Shown: positions 13,401-23,819, numbered from the stretch's first letter. The stretch: DNA of 64,000 bases from Acholoe squamosa (GCA_949317995.1 OX439046.1:33764002-33828001); one strand, 5' to 3'. Made by a program: numbers and translations. Notes: generated by a model not told the origin, from the letters alone.

Positions 13401-15905
13401 CCTAGGACTTCTCCTTAATACATGTATCCTTTTCACCACTGCAGAGGAACAGAGGAGTATTAAAAACATTTCAGAGAAAACCCTCCCGTAAATTATTCTC
13501 CTTATATAAGGCGCACCGACGGGGTAATACAGTATTTATGATTTCCCTAGAGCAATAAGTGTGGAGGCTTCTATAGAATTTCAGCGGAAGGGAAGATGGG
13601 GTGCATTGAAAATCAACAAGTACAACAAAACACCAAGGCCAATAGTACTTCACCACGGTACACCCCGAATGTAGGACCACCCCCTGCTGGGGCCCTGCCT
13701 GTATACTCAGTGCACGACTTGTACAGTGGGTACCACCTGGGGGCATTGTCTATAATTACATGGATTTAACAGGACATAACCCCTCATAAAGCTGGTGTAT
13801 ATAGGCGGGGTGGGGGTGGGGGAGTAGGGTGTTCAATCACCCCTCACTATTCTACAGTTGTTATGTACGGTTATAACACATGCAGTGCCAAGGGATGATG
13901 TAGATAAGGTTCTAGTAATACATGCACGTATGACTTGTAGTTTAGAGTTTATCCAGAAATAAAAAAAAGAAGTCAATTCAGAAAGTTAGGTGAATATTTT
14001 GAGGTGGATTGAGTGAATTTTCAGAAAAGATTCCTGAGTGTTAAGATGTGGTGTAATTCTAACATATATGTTTGTCAGACTTGAATCCTTGCAAGCATTC
14101 TGTCTGGCGACACGCCCCATGCTAAGTCTTGTTTTATTTACATGGTTGGCCTACTCTGACATAATTTTTATACTACATATAATAGTCCTCTCATCAAGGC
14201 TCTAGTTTATTTCGTATCTATCTTGTAAAAAGGTAAAGAGACTGACGTATAAATTACTTAGATATTCCCTTGATTGTAAATCTGCCATCCCAAACAGATC
14301 GTAATTGCACAGTCTCATACGTAGATAAGGCAGTGTATGGAATCCCTTTACTCATAGGAGCCTTCATAATAAAGGCTGGTAAACAGGTATGCATCATGAG
14401 AATCCATCTTCTTCTGATCACTCCGAAATGTGATCATTCAGAAGTGTGTGGTCATACATGCTTCGGGCCGTGTACCTCACATACATTAACGCCTATAGTA
14501 TAGTCCCAGTATATATGGTCATGGTTATTATACAATGTCGTTATCCAACCTACATACTCTGCTATAATTAAGCACCCTTTTGTATGAGTGTATATTATAA
14601 TGGTTGCCTATATACCTACTAGTATATACCTGCCCCCCCCCTCAAACCATCGGACACGCCCTCTCGTTGCACAGAGGCTTTTGTACATACGGGTCCTCTG
14701 AGAGTTATGACATAACACGGCACGTGACAGGGACAATGGGATGGCACCTTGACGTACCAAGGTCTCGTGATATGTCATGGTTTTTTTTATGTAAATATAA
14801 TAATAATCTTATGATTGGAATCGAAGAGGAAGAACCTAGCAAATAAATAGTTAAAAGTCACACATTCAGACATGAAAAAAGAAAAAAAAAAACAAAAAAA
14901 AAACAAGTAGTTATCTTCCTCTGAACAAAGAAATATAGATCTATATAAAATAGAAAGTGATATTATTGGCATAGAGGGGGGTTTTCCCCTGACAGGAATG
15001 ACTCAGTTTCAATTGAATGACAATGTAACATACCTCGCCTGTTCGACCTACTTATACCACAGTCATTCACACTGACAATTAGGGAGGCGATCATCCCACT
15101 TGTAACTCCACGTCTTCCATATACACGTGGAGATGAAGACCTACATACAAGGTGGCAGACTATCTGTGGGTTCATCTAGTAGGGGTAGAACCCTGGGGAT
15201 CTGAGAGCAGTGGAAGACCAGTTGGGCCCTCAACAACGGTCGTAGCAATGACTGGTAAGGCTAGTCACCGTTATCGTTCAGTGGACGTGACCGTGGAGAG
15301 GTGAGTCTTGGCAAGACTATCCAGCCCCCAGCCCTCTAAACAGCTGTAGCAATCTAACCCCCATGGGTGGTGGCAAGGCCATGGCAGTAATGGTGGCGTT
15401 AGTAATGTCCTGGCCAGCTACGCGGTCACACATGTTAAGTTAAGCTGGAGAGGTCTATGTGAGTCTATGCTTTACCCACTGGAGGAGTGTCATGAGACTC
15501 CATCTACCTGAGAGGATCTTTGAGGGGAGGGAGAGGGGTGTATAGAAGCAATATTATTATTTTGCCTTATACCTTCTAATCTCAGGTAAGTACCATATTT
15601 TCTTCTGTAATATATCTAAAGTGAGATTAAAATTGAATGGACACATGCAGAAAGTGATCAACTGGTACAGAACCTCTCCCCCATCAAAATTGTAATATAT
15701 TAATATATATTTATATATGTGACATGTACTGGGAATAGGGACCTTAATGCACCCTGCACCAAGGGCCCTTTTCGCAGATCGTGTCACATATGTATTTATA
15801 TTCTATACCTTATACCTAAATAAATAGACTTCTCGATAAAATTTGACTTCCCTTTCCCTACACACCTCTACGTTGCAAAAATCAATAGTGCCATATCGAA
15901 AGGAA
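10475..15905. other. Anonymous DNA with short homopolymers and a G-quadruplex candidate
   Basis: No gene, RNA or transposon is supported across this 5.4 kb. Open frames at 10524-10745, 13471-13746 and 14604-14846 lack start context or splice signals and are probably chance. Poly-C, poly-T and poly-A runs are common. One strong G-rich run is listed separately. Confidence 0.45.
13807..13829 (+). other. G-quadruplex candidate
   Basis: GGGGTGGGGGTGGGGG is followed by AGTAGGG, giving four G-runs with loops of 1, 1 and 4 bases. This fits the usual quadruplex pattern. No neighbouring gene is recognised. Confidence 0.6.
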
Positions 15906-15910
15906 TATTT

Positions 15911-16039
15911 AGCGTTTAATGTATGTTATGGGTACGCACGAGTGGGTTTATGGGTTAATAATCCACGAGCCCGAAGGGCGAGTGGATTATTAACCCATAA
16001 ACCCACGAGTGCGTACCCATAACATGCATTAAAGCGTTT
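15911..16039. mobile_element. Hairpin MITE-like element H1
   Basis: Two arms of about 62 bp (15911-15972 and 15976-16039) pair almost completely around a GAA loop closed by GCCC/GGGC. The inner stem reads TGGGTTAATAATCCAC. Two pairs of mismatches are notable: CACGAGTG is present in the same orientation in both arms instead of as complements, and CCACGAG faces CGAGTGG next to the loop. The same offset recurs in the hairpins at about 17901 and 23702. No protein is encoded. It is either a very short non-autonomous DNA transposon or a dispersed structured element. Confidence 0.75.
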
Positions 16040-16077
16040 ATCGAACATATTTCTCCATTTTGTATTAATTTCTTACC

Positions 16078-16365
16078 TTATAACCCAAGAATTAATCCAG
16101 GAGAAGACATTTTGTAAATGCATACGATCCGCTCGGTTTGCCAAGCCAGCGTAGCCATTGTTTTTACTCCACCCGTCAAACCCTCGTATATCCAACGAAT
16201 TTTCGGGTATAATCCAAGGATGTCAAGCTCTGTTATTCTAGCAGCGCCAAATATACAATCTCTAGTTGGTGTTCGCATACATTTTGTCTCCATTTTCTTC
16301 GAAATAAATGAGAATCCATTGATTTTCCATACCGATCCAACGCACACGGCCCGGTACACGGCCAT
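16078..16365 (-). CDS. Hypothetical 95-aa ORF, divergent from the next ORF
   Basis: An ATG-started frame in good start context (AGCAATGG) on the minus strand, in a locally CpG-rich stretch. The product begins MAVYRAV and contains WKINGFSFISKKME at about residues 13-26. It shares that segment with the plus-strand ORF at 16435-16683, whose start lies only about 70 bp away, so the two are head to head with related N-termini. The rest of the protein is not similar by eye. The stop codon is followed within one base by GTAAGAAA, a good donor-like site, so the real exon could end there. No domain is recognised. It could equally be an inverted repeat that happens to stay open. Confidence 0.25.
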   Translation of the reverse strand: MAVYRAVCVGSVWKINGFSFISKKMETKCMRTPTRDCIFGAARITELDILGLYPKIRWIYEGLTGGVKTMATLAWQTERIVCIYKMSSPGLILGL

Positions 16366-16434
16366 TGCTTCTTGTTGACATAGCGGGGAGGTGCCCGGAT
16401 GTAAAAACTAGGTCAGCCACGCGTCGAGCAAGGA

Positions 16435-16683
16435 ATGGCCGGACGGGGCGGGTCCCGACTCGTATCGATGTGGAAAATCAATGGATTCTTATTTATTTCG
16501 AACAAAATGGAGGAATTTGGCATGGCATGTTCATCTAGGATATCTAAGGATGGTTCTGTGTTAATAACTCCACCAGGCTCCATATATTCTAGGCTATCGA
16601 GGTGTGTAAACTTCAGGTATGTCGGACAACTTTTTCAAATTCTTGATGTAGATACATTTCTAGCGCCGGTCGGCTTGGTATAG
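16435..16683 (+). CDS. Hypothetical 82-aa ORF, divergent partner of the previous ORF
   Basis: An ATG start (GGAATGGCC) in CpG-rich sequence. The product begins MAGRGGSRLVS and continues WKINGFLFISNKMEE, closely matching residues of the minus-strand ORF at 16078-16365. The matching DNA blocks (about 16289-16345 and 16463-16515) form an inverted repeat of about 50 bp. The end of the frame runs into a tRNA-like sequence starting near 16664, which argues that the C-terminus is not genuine coding sequence. No family is recognised. The alternative is a repeat pair bounding a small CpG-rich promoter-like gap. Confidence 0.22.
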   Translation: MAGRGGSRLVSMWKINGFLFISNKMEEFGMACSSRISKDGSVLITPPGSIYSRLSRCVNFRYVGQLFQILDVDTFLAPVGLV

Positions 16684-16740
16684 TGGACAGCGAGCTCGCC
16701 TCCTGCCCCAGCGGCCGGGGATCGATTCCCCGTTGAACCA
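16664..16740 (+). mobile_element. tRNA-derived SINE head
   Basis: An A-box-like GGCTTGGTATAGTGGACAG and a B-box-like GGGATCGATTCCCC lie at the spacing expected in a tRNA gene, with a GC-rich anticodon-arm region between them. A convincing 7-bp acceptor stem is missing, so it is better read as the head of a tRNA-derived SINE or a tRNA pseudogene than as a working tRNA. The 3' body and tail are not defined. Confidence 0.55.
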
Positions 16741-17900
16741 TAAACGGTTTTAACTGGAAAACTATGGAGGAGTTGACTTTGTATATTCCTCAATTTATTA
16801 ACATGTCCGGATTGAAACCAGCAGCCTCTTGAAGACGAACAAAAGGTCTGAGAGTGCGTTATGGCTGGATAACGCACTGGGGTTATGAGCAAAAAAGCAC
16901 TCCTGAGGCTCAGATAGTTAGATAAGACAGTCTATTGGTACATGTTATCATAAATGTCTTTGCATCATATGAAGCATGTGTTTATTATATAACAAATGTT
17001 AATATCATATTAGCAAATCTTTTTTGGTAGACACAACACCGCGCTTACGATGTTATGTGAAACGTCAATACACTTAGAGCACCCAACTGAATTGAATTAT
17101 ATGCTCGCACATGACAGGCGATATCATAATAGATGATAATTATGTGCCATTGGCGAGACCTAAAATATAGGTTAAGTTAAATGGCATATTTTGACATGGA
17201 AAAGCTTTTTAGATTATCTTTCGGAAATTCTAGGTAGTTCCATGGAAAACTTCAATTTCTGTAGTTAGAAACAATGTATAATGCTTGCTTATTGTTTTAA
17301 AACACATCAACATTATTCCATTCTTAATTTGAAAGGGGTAAGGACTGATTCCTCTCGGTATATCTGCATCCATGGGACTTATTATAGGACTGGTCCATTA
17401 TACCTTAGGATGCTACATCAAATTTGTAAAGGTACAATATGTGAGAGGTATGGAATTCAGTGTTGCTTCAATGCAGTCTGACAATATTATCTATAACATT
17501 TTTCCACGAAAATTAGCATCCCTTCCACTCGATGTATTTTTGGTATTTCTATTCGCTGACTTGTTTTTTTTTTTTGACATATTCTAAAATTATGAATTTG
17601 GCGTGCTTTGAAACTTTGTAGGTCATTATACATGTAATACCACACCCACATAGAATATAACCATATCTCTAAAAGTAGTAGTATCTAGAGCATGTTCTTC
17701 GTGGATAATACCAAAGGATGCGATATGGGTCGGGGTTATTGAAGAGTGATGATGGGCACGCTGACCTAAATGAGCACAACTGCAGCAATTAGAGGTCACC
17801 TTCCCCCTACCTCAAGGTAACACGCAAGATATATACATTTATTACACGATTTCTTGGATTTTGGGTGCTTTTTCTGGATATTCCCTTTCTGATACTGAAC
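16741..17900. other. Anonymous DNA
   Basis: No gene or repeat could be supported. Overlapping frames at 17281-17587 are short and AT-rich. Confidence 0.4.
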
Positions 17901-18023
17901 AAGTAACCAATGGATAACTCATGACGAGTGTGTGTTAGTGAAGGATAATGACACGAGGCCGTAGGTCGAGTGTTATTAGCCTTTGCTAACACACACAAGT
18001 CATGAATTATCCATTGACTACTT
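17901..18023. mobile_element. Hairpin MITE-like element H2
   Basis: Inverted arms start AAGTAACCAATGGATAACTC and end with the near complement GAATTATCCATTGACTACTT. An inner stem GTGTGTTAG / CTAACACAC and a centre CACGAGGCC / GGTCGAGTG follow. The CACGAG-type blocks face each other without complementing, as in H1. The outer arms are closely related to those of H3 at about 23702, which makes H2 and H3 one family. Confidence 0.75.
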
Positions 18024-18119
18024 ATTTTATACCACGAAACCAATAAATAATCAATAGAATACCAATAAATTCAAGTTGAAAACAAAAATTATTCCCCCTT
18101 CCCGGGACTCGAAGCCAGC

Positions 18120-18720
18120 CATGACAGTGTGTGTACACAGGTACATACACCTCCTCGCCCGGCAGCGGACAGCAACAGCGCCCATCTCGGCTAGCCTTGG
18201 CAGCGGCACACGGCGAAAAATAGTGTACATACACCTCGTCGCCCGGTAGCGGACAGCGACAGTGCACACGGCGAAAAAAGACGCTTCTCGCAGTTATGTT
18301 TGTGTATAATACACCTCGTCACCCTGCAGTGGACAGCGACAGCGCACACGGCGAAAAAAGATGCATCTCGCTGTTATGTTTGTGTATAATACACCTCGTC
18401 GCCCTGCAACGGACAGCGACAGCGCACACAGCGAAAAAAGATGCGCCCGGACCGGGGCTCGATCCACCGACCTGTCACAGCTGAGCCCAACGTGCTAACC
18501 ACTAGACCACCGCGTCTCCTCCTTCTGCGCCCGGCAGCGGGCAGCGACAGCGCACACGGCGAAAAAAGATGCGTCTCGCTGTTATGTTTGTGTAGAATAC
18601 ACCTCTGCGCCCGGCAGCGGACAGCAACAGCGCACACGGTGAAAAAAGAAGCTTCTCACAGTTATGTTTGTGTATAATACACCTCCTCGCCCAGCAAAGG
18701 ACAGCAACAATGCACACGGC
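18120..18720. repeat. 80-bp tandem repeat array interrupted by a tRNA-like head
   Basis: Units contain GCGGACAGCGACAGCGCACA, GGCGAAAAAAGATGC and GTTATGTTTGTGTATAATAC. The distances between equivalent points (18280, 18360, 18440 and 18568, 18648) are 80 bp, except where a tRNA-like insert of about 48 bp net length lies. About six complete or partial units are present. Many overlapping frames on both strands are artefacts of this array. Confidence 0.85.
18437..18516 (-). mobile_element. tRNA-derived SINE head inside the 80-bp array
   Basis: Read on the minus strand, GGTGGTCTAGTGGTTAGCAC is a near-ideal A box and GGTGGATCGAGCCCC a good B box at tRNA-like spacing. The arms do not form a full acceptor stem. 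It sits at a unit boundary of the 80-bp array, so the array may derive from the body of the same SINE, or the SINE may have inserted there. Confidence 0.6.
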
Positions 18721-18760
18721 TTTGTATCATATCCAGACTTGGTTCGAACCGAGCGTTTCT

Positions 18761-19297
18761 CGTCAGTCCCTGTGGCACACTGCATAGGGGGTTGGACTAG
18801 GGATCTTAGGCTGCAGGTTCGAGCCCTGCCCTGGTCAAGTCTATCATGGGTTTTAACATGTAACATATGACATGTAAGGACATGAGAGGCGTGCGGTTAT
18901 CCTGGATAACCGCACGGGGTGCGGGTTATCCATGGATAACCGCACGCCTTAGAAAATTGATGTTAGAGCCTACATGGTGTGCAATATCGAAAGATATGTG
19001 GATGGGAATAGCCACCAAAAAGCACTGTGTAACCCAGAAATCGTGGTATATCTGTTGATATTGCATGCCATGATGCATGCATCATGATCTTTGTAAGGTG
19101 TGCTGTTATCCATGGATAACAGGCATGCCTATGATCTTTGTAAGGTGTTCTGTTATCCATGGATAACAGGCAGGCCTTACATGTCATATGTAACATGTTA
19201 AAACCTACAAGAATTATATTGCCAAGGGCAGGGGTCGAACCCATACCCTCCTGATCTGAAGACCAGCCCCCTATGCATTGCACCACAGGGACTGATG
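18761..19297. mobile_element. Inverted-repeat element with tRNA-like arms
   Basis: The left arm begins CAGTCCCTGTGGCACACTGC and the right arm ends with its near complement. Each arm carries a tRNA-like block: 18766-18836 on plus with B box GGTTCGAGCCC, and 19221-19292 on minus with B box GGTTCGACCCC. Inside these, a second inverted pair (18848-18879 and 19175-19206, TTTTAACATGTAACATATGA and complement) follows. The centre holds tandem palindromes built on GTTATCCATGGATAAC at 18888-18950 and 19097-19182. The whole can fold into one long stem. It could be two SINE copies in inverted orientation, or a single foldback-type element that captured a tRNA-like end. No protein is encoded. Confidence 0.65.
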
Positions 19298-19367
19298 AGA
19301 ATAGCAGCAGTAGAATTACACCACAGTGGCCAGAGCTGCCTGTCCCATAGCCATGACAGCTACATAC

Positions 19368-19445
19368 CGTATTTCCCTGTTTATAAGCCCAGGCTTGTAT
19401 TAATACAACTAACTACCTAAACCTCCTTACTAGGGAGGTTTAGCA
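19368..19445. mobile_element. MITE-end-like remnants
   Basis: ACCGTATTTCCCTGTTTATA resembles the terminus of the MITE at 42612-42839 only in its first bases. Next to it, TAAACCTCC and GGGAGGTTTA form a small palindrome at 19417-19442 whose right half equals the end of the MITE at 21435-21553. I read these as solitary ends of decayed elements. Confidence 0.3.
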
Positions 19446-20594
19446 ATCCCAACATACGCCTACAGATCGACACAGACGCAGGTATTTTGAATAGAACGTC
19501 ATCAAGGCTTGTGTTTAACCCACTCAACCATGACATGCCTGTAGCAGGCCCTTACTCTGCATGCGGTTCCTCTCAGATATGCTTTAGGAAAATGGCATTC
19601 AAAATAGGAAATACATAAAATATTGATTTAAGAATAGAGCAATTTATTTCTATAGTGTAGGTTTAGTAACATCTTGTATGCTAATAGGGCATGCTTTTGT
19701 GCTTTAATGCTATAGAATGTGTAATTACTGACATATTTTGACTAATTGCTGACAAATATAGGCATGGTGCTGATTTTTGAAGAAATTTCCAAGAGGGTGA
19801 TTGAATTCCTCTTCCAGGTGGTATTTGTGAGCTACTGTAGTACTCAGTGTATATGGAGAGCTAAGTATAAGGCACACCCCAATCTGATTTTCTATAAGGC
19901 GCAACTGGCCAAGAATGCTTATTTTGCAAAACCCTGTGAATAAGGCTCAACCCCAGCCCGGGTGACAGTTGTGTAGGTGAGGTTCCTATCTAAAAGGCCA
20001 GAAAATTCATAAAAACCCACCACATACCAGCCTAGCCACAAGGTCACAGTTGCTCAGCAAAGCAGTTTTGGATATGTCCTTCAAGTGTTATATCAATAAA
20101 TTATAGCATGGTTTTGCCCTTAAATGGTTAATATCATAACAAATACTGTTAAAGTGATAGCATAATGCTGTCCTTAAAGTGTTCACATTATAGCATTGTG
20201 TTGTCCTTGAATGGGTAACTTTACAACACAATGCGGTTACTGGGTGGCATTATAGAATAATGATGTGCTTTGAGGATTAACATTGTAATAACACTCCCCT
20301 AATAACAAAAATGTGGCTTGACATCAATCAGAGCACTGTGCTGTACTTACAGAGTAAGCACTAAACCATAATGTCATCCTTATTGCATTAACACAATAAT
20401 AAAATCCTTCCCTTATAGGGTTAGCATAACATAATGCTGTCCTTACAGCGTTAACATTATAGAATAGTCTAGAGTTGTCCTTAAAGTGTTGACATCATAA
20501 CATAATACACAAAGTGATGACTTTAAAATGTTTAAGGTTTTGTCACAGGCACAAGTATGATTGATTTACATAGACTATGGCCATAACTAACCAG

Positions 20595-20782
20595 TGAGTG
20601 AGTGAGTAATAGGTGTTTAATGCCTTTTCGCCAGCTAAGGTCATATTCATGGCAAGAACTACATTACACAATTTCACAAAGGAATGTGTCAGTGCCCACG
20701 CATATGTGCACCACACACATCCTGCGGAAATAGGAAAGAGGAGAAATAGACCCTTTTAAGTGGGCTAGGGAAGCCCATATAT
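20595..20782 (-). mobile_element. ACTC-tailed SINE copy with target duplication
   Basis: This copy is flanked by CTAACCAG at 20587-20594 and 20783-20790, a clean 8-bp target-site duplication. On the minus strand it runs from GGGCTTCCCTAGCCCACTT to a tail CTATTACTCACTCACTCA. No A or B box and no ORF are visible. Strand is inferred from the simple-repeat tail. Confidence 0.75.
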
Positions 20783-21403
20783 CTAACCAGAGCTCCATGT
20801 TTAATCATTGGCCATGGACCATTAGGGGGTGTCCCAATGTAATTAATATAAAACACAATGTGTTCCTTAAAGTGTTAATGTTAATTATAACACTGTGCTT
20901 ATTGACTTGACATTATGATGCTGTACTAATTGATGCTGATACTAGTACATTAGTACAGCCCTTAAAGAGTTAATCAATGGTTGTGATCAGAAAAGCCAAG
21001 ACTCTACAACTCATGCACCATAATACAACCCTTAGGGGAATCATACATTGACTCTCAGTGAGTAGAAATAATAGCACTGAATTCATGCATCATGCCTGCT
21101 CTCAGGGGGATCCTATATTCATTTATAGAAACATGATGAAGTAGGGCATTGGCTATTCACATGTATGTGTTAGTTGTAATGATGCATAAATGCAGCCCTG
21201 GGGAGTGTGGAGGGTGAGAAGGGTGCTGTTGTACTACTGCTTGAGTGAAAGGGGTATGAATGGTACCCCTACTACCATACCCTGGCCACACAATAGGTTT
21301 ATATAAAGACCTATAAGCTACAACCTACAAGTTGCCCAATATTCCTAGAGACACTGTATTTTCCACTATCTGCAAAAATAGTACGATCCATATAGACTCA
21401 AGT

Positions 21404-21432
21404 ATGTGATTGATGTCTAATCAATCACATAA
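21404..21432. repeat. Small hairpin, copy 2
   Basis: ATGTGATTGATGTCTAATCA followed by ATCACATAAT repeats the palindrome at 1823-1850 with a near-identical spacer. It directly abuts the left target site of the MITE at 21435. Confidence 0.5.
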
Positions 21433-21434
21433 TA

Positions 21435-21553
21435 GGGAGGTTTAGCAATCACGATGTAAGTCATGCGTAGCTGATTTTACGCAGATGTAGCAATGCTGTA
21501 GGTATGCTGTACGTCTGAGTTATATTGCCCACGCAGTGGGTGCTAAACCTCTC
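21435..21553. mobile_element. 119-bp MITE with TA target sites
   Basis: Terminal inverted repeats GGGAGGTTTAGCA and (complement of the right end) GAGAGGTTTAGCA match at 12 of 13 positions. TA flanks both ends (21433-21434 and 21554-21555), as expected for Tc1/mariner-type insertion. There is no coding capacity. Confidence 0.7.
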
Positions 21554-22186
21554 TATGAACATGATGCTGTCCTCAAAGGGTTAATATTAAAGTACTAAAA
21601 ATGATCTTGGTGTTAAAATTATCAACAGTAATCCTAGTGCTGAGTTCTTCTTAAAGAGTTAACACCATAACATAATGCAGTCCAAATCAAATAGGCTTAA
21701 TATCATAGCATATTGCTCTTCTTATAGGGTTATCATTATAGCATAAAGCTTGAGGGTTAACATTATTACATAAGAACTTATGCGGTTAGTATAACAATGC
21801 TTTCCTTAAAACGTTAACATTAATGACAACACCCCACCATTAGTTGTCAATTCTGACAAAAGATTTAAATAGTATGAGTATAATGCAGCCCTGACATTGG
21901 ACTATGCCAATGTTTTGAAACAACTACACTGTGCTATTTGCGGGCTGAATTGATACCATCAACAGGTCTGTCACATTCAGCCTAATTGTGGGTTCATTGT
22001 TCAGTAAGACTGAGGGCATGTCTACAAGTGTAAATGCCATCAACAGATCATTCTCACATAGGGAAGGAGGAAAGTGTAGAGGACATCTGTCACAGCTGAC
22101 CGCACATCTGATTGGCCGGCATGTTTGGAGGTGCCAGTCTGTCTGCTACGAAGACCAATAATGTCCTTGTGAAACCTTCATTTCAA

Positions 22187-23448
22187 CAACCCCTAAACTA
22201 CTTTTTTCTGCACTCTTTACGAAAAATAAAAGCAGCATAGAAACTGGTTATCTCTCTAGTATTCAGCATTGCAGTGATTAGGCAATTTATCAAAGAGAAA
22301 AGGTCGATGGAGACAGATATAGAATGTTACATATTCAGGATTTAACACTGAGGTGAATGGCAGTGAGCCCAACTACCAAAGGGAATACTTTTGTTTCTAA
22401 CATAATTATAGAGTTATAGTAACAAAAGCATGCCCTAAAAATGATACAGTATACAGCTAAGACATATATCTACGTATATGCTAACGTATTCCTGATGCAG
22501 AGAAGGTTATTTTCACGTTAGGAACATATGTCCTACCCCCTTCGGCGACCCCACATTCACATTGGACACGCCGGGCTTGCTTAACCCTCCTACTAAGTGG
22601 CAAATTGACCAACCCCTAAACTACTTTTTCTGCACTCTTTATGAAAAATAAAAGCAGCATAGAAACTGGTTATCTCTCTAGTATTCAGCATTGCAGTGAT
22701 TAGGTAATTTATCAAAGAGAAAAGGTCGATGGAGACAGATATAGAATGTTACATATTCAGGATTTAACACTGAGGTGAATGGCAGTGAGCCCAACTACCA
22801 AAGGGAATACTTTTGTTTCTAACATAATTATAGTGTTATAGCAACAAAAGCTTGCCCTAAAAATGATACAGTATACAGCTAAGACATATATCTACGTATA
22901 TGCTAACGTATTCCTGATGCAGAGAAGGTTATTTTCACGTTAGGAACATATGTCCTACCCCCTTCGGCGACCCCACATTCACATTGGACACGCCGGGCTT
23001 GCTTAACCCTCCTACTAAGTGGCAAATTGACCAACCCCTAAACTACTTTTTCTGCACTCTTTATGAAAAATAAAAGCAGCATAGAAACTGGTTATCTCTC
23101 TAGTATTCAGCATTGCAGTGATTAGGTAATTTATCAAAGAGAAAAGGTCGATGGAGACAGATATAGAATGTTACATATTCAGGATTTAACACTGAGGTGA
23201 ATGGCAGTGAGCCCAACTACCAAAGGGAATACTTTTGTTTCTAACATAATTATAGAGTTATAGCAACAAAAGCTTGCCCTAAAAATGATACAGTATACAG
23301 CTAAGACATACGTATATGCCTATGTATTCCTGATGCAGAGAAGGTTATTTTCACGTTAGGAATATATGTCCTACCCCCTTCGGCGACCCCACGTTCACAT
23401 TGGACACGCCGGGCTTGCTTAACCCCCCTACTAAGTGGCAAATTGACC
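22187..23448. repeat. Three tandem copies of a 422-bp unit
   Basis: The units start at 22187, 22610 and 23032, each with CAACCCCTAAACTACTTTTT-like sequence, and end before AGGCCTTTACACG. Copies are nearly identical apart from a few substitutions and a small deletion in copy 3, so the amplification is recent. Each unit ends in TGGACACGCCGGGCTTGCTT. No protein-like frame is present. Confidence 0.9.
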
Positions 23449-23532
23449 AGGCCTTTACACGAGGATATACGGTACTGCTGGACGCATTCAAACCAAGCCA
23501 GCAGCTGCCGGGTGTCGAGGTGTGTGTAACGA

Positions 23533-23608
23533 TAGTATATTGGTTAGCAAGTCGCGCTACTAACCCCAGGTGCGGGCGTTCGCATCCTGGCCTGGTTCAT
23601 CTTTTTCG
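23533..23608 (+). mobile_element. tRNA-like SINE head
   Basis: TATTGGTTAGCAAGTCGCGC resembles an A box plus D arm, and GGGCGTTCGCATCCTGG a degenerate B box, at tRNA-like spacing. Stem pairing is poor. It follows directly after the third copy of the 422-bp repeat and precedes hairpin H3. Confidence 0.4.
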
Positions 23609-23701
23609 CAGTGCAAGCTGTAAAACCTTACACAATGGTCTGTTTACTCACAGTAGACGATGAATGCATGATGCATTTTGATGCATTAATCGTGTAATAA
23701 A

Positions 23702-23819
23702 ATAAGTAGTTAATGGATAATTCATGACTTGTGGGTGATGTAAAACGATATTAAACTCAGGCTGTGCCCTCGTTTGTTTGATATCACCCACGCGTCATGA
23801 ATTATCCATTAATTACTTG
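23702..23819. mobile_element. Hairpin MITE-like element H3
   Basis: The arms AAGTAGTTAATGGATAATTC and the complementary GAATTATCCATTAATTACTT enclose an inner stem with GTGGGTGAT / ATCACCCAC and a loop region AGGCTGTGCCCT. The outer arms match H2. Where the left arm has GACTTGTGGG, the right arm's complement reads GACGCGTGGG, so the mismatch near the ACGNGTG motif recurs in all three hairpins. Confidence 0.75.

Larger units (their letters stand above)
20050..21840. repeat. Degenerate minisatellite
   Basis: Variants of CATAATGCTGTCCTTAAAG followed by TGTTAACATTATAG recur dozens of times with irregular spacing of roughly 40-70 bp. The array is old: units are strongly diverged, and it has been interrupted by a SINE (20595-20782), a hairpin (21404-21432) and a MITE (21435-21553). 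No coding frame crosses it. Confidence 0.65.

Noticed and set aside
18735..18755. Perfect GGTTCGAACC B box
   Set aside because: It is a palindrome (TTGGTTCGAACCGA) without an A box at the correct distance.
18022..18866. A cluster of 60-95 aa frames on both strands
   Set aside because: They are the 80-bp array read in several frames.
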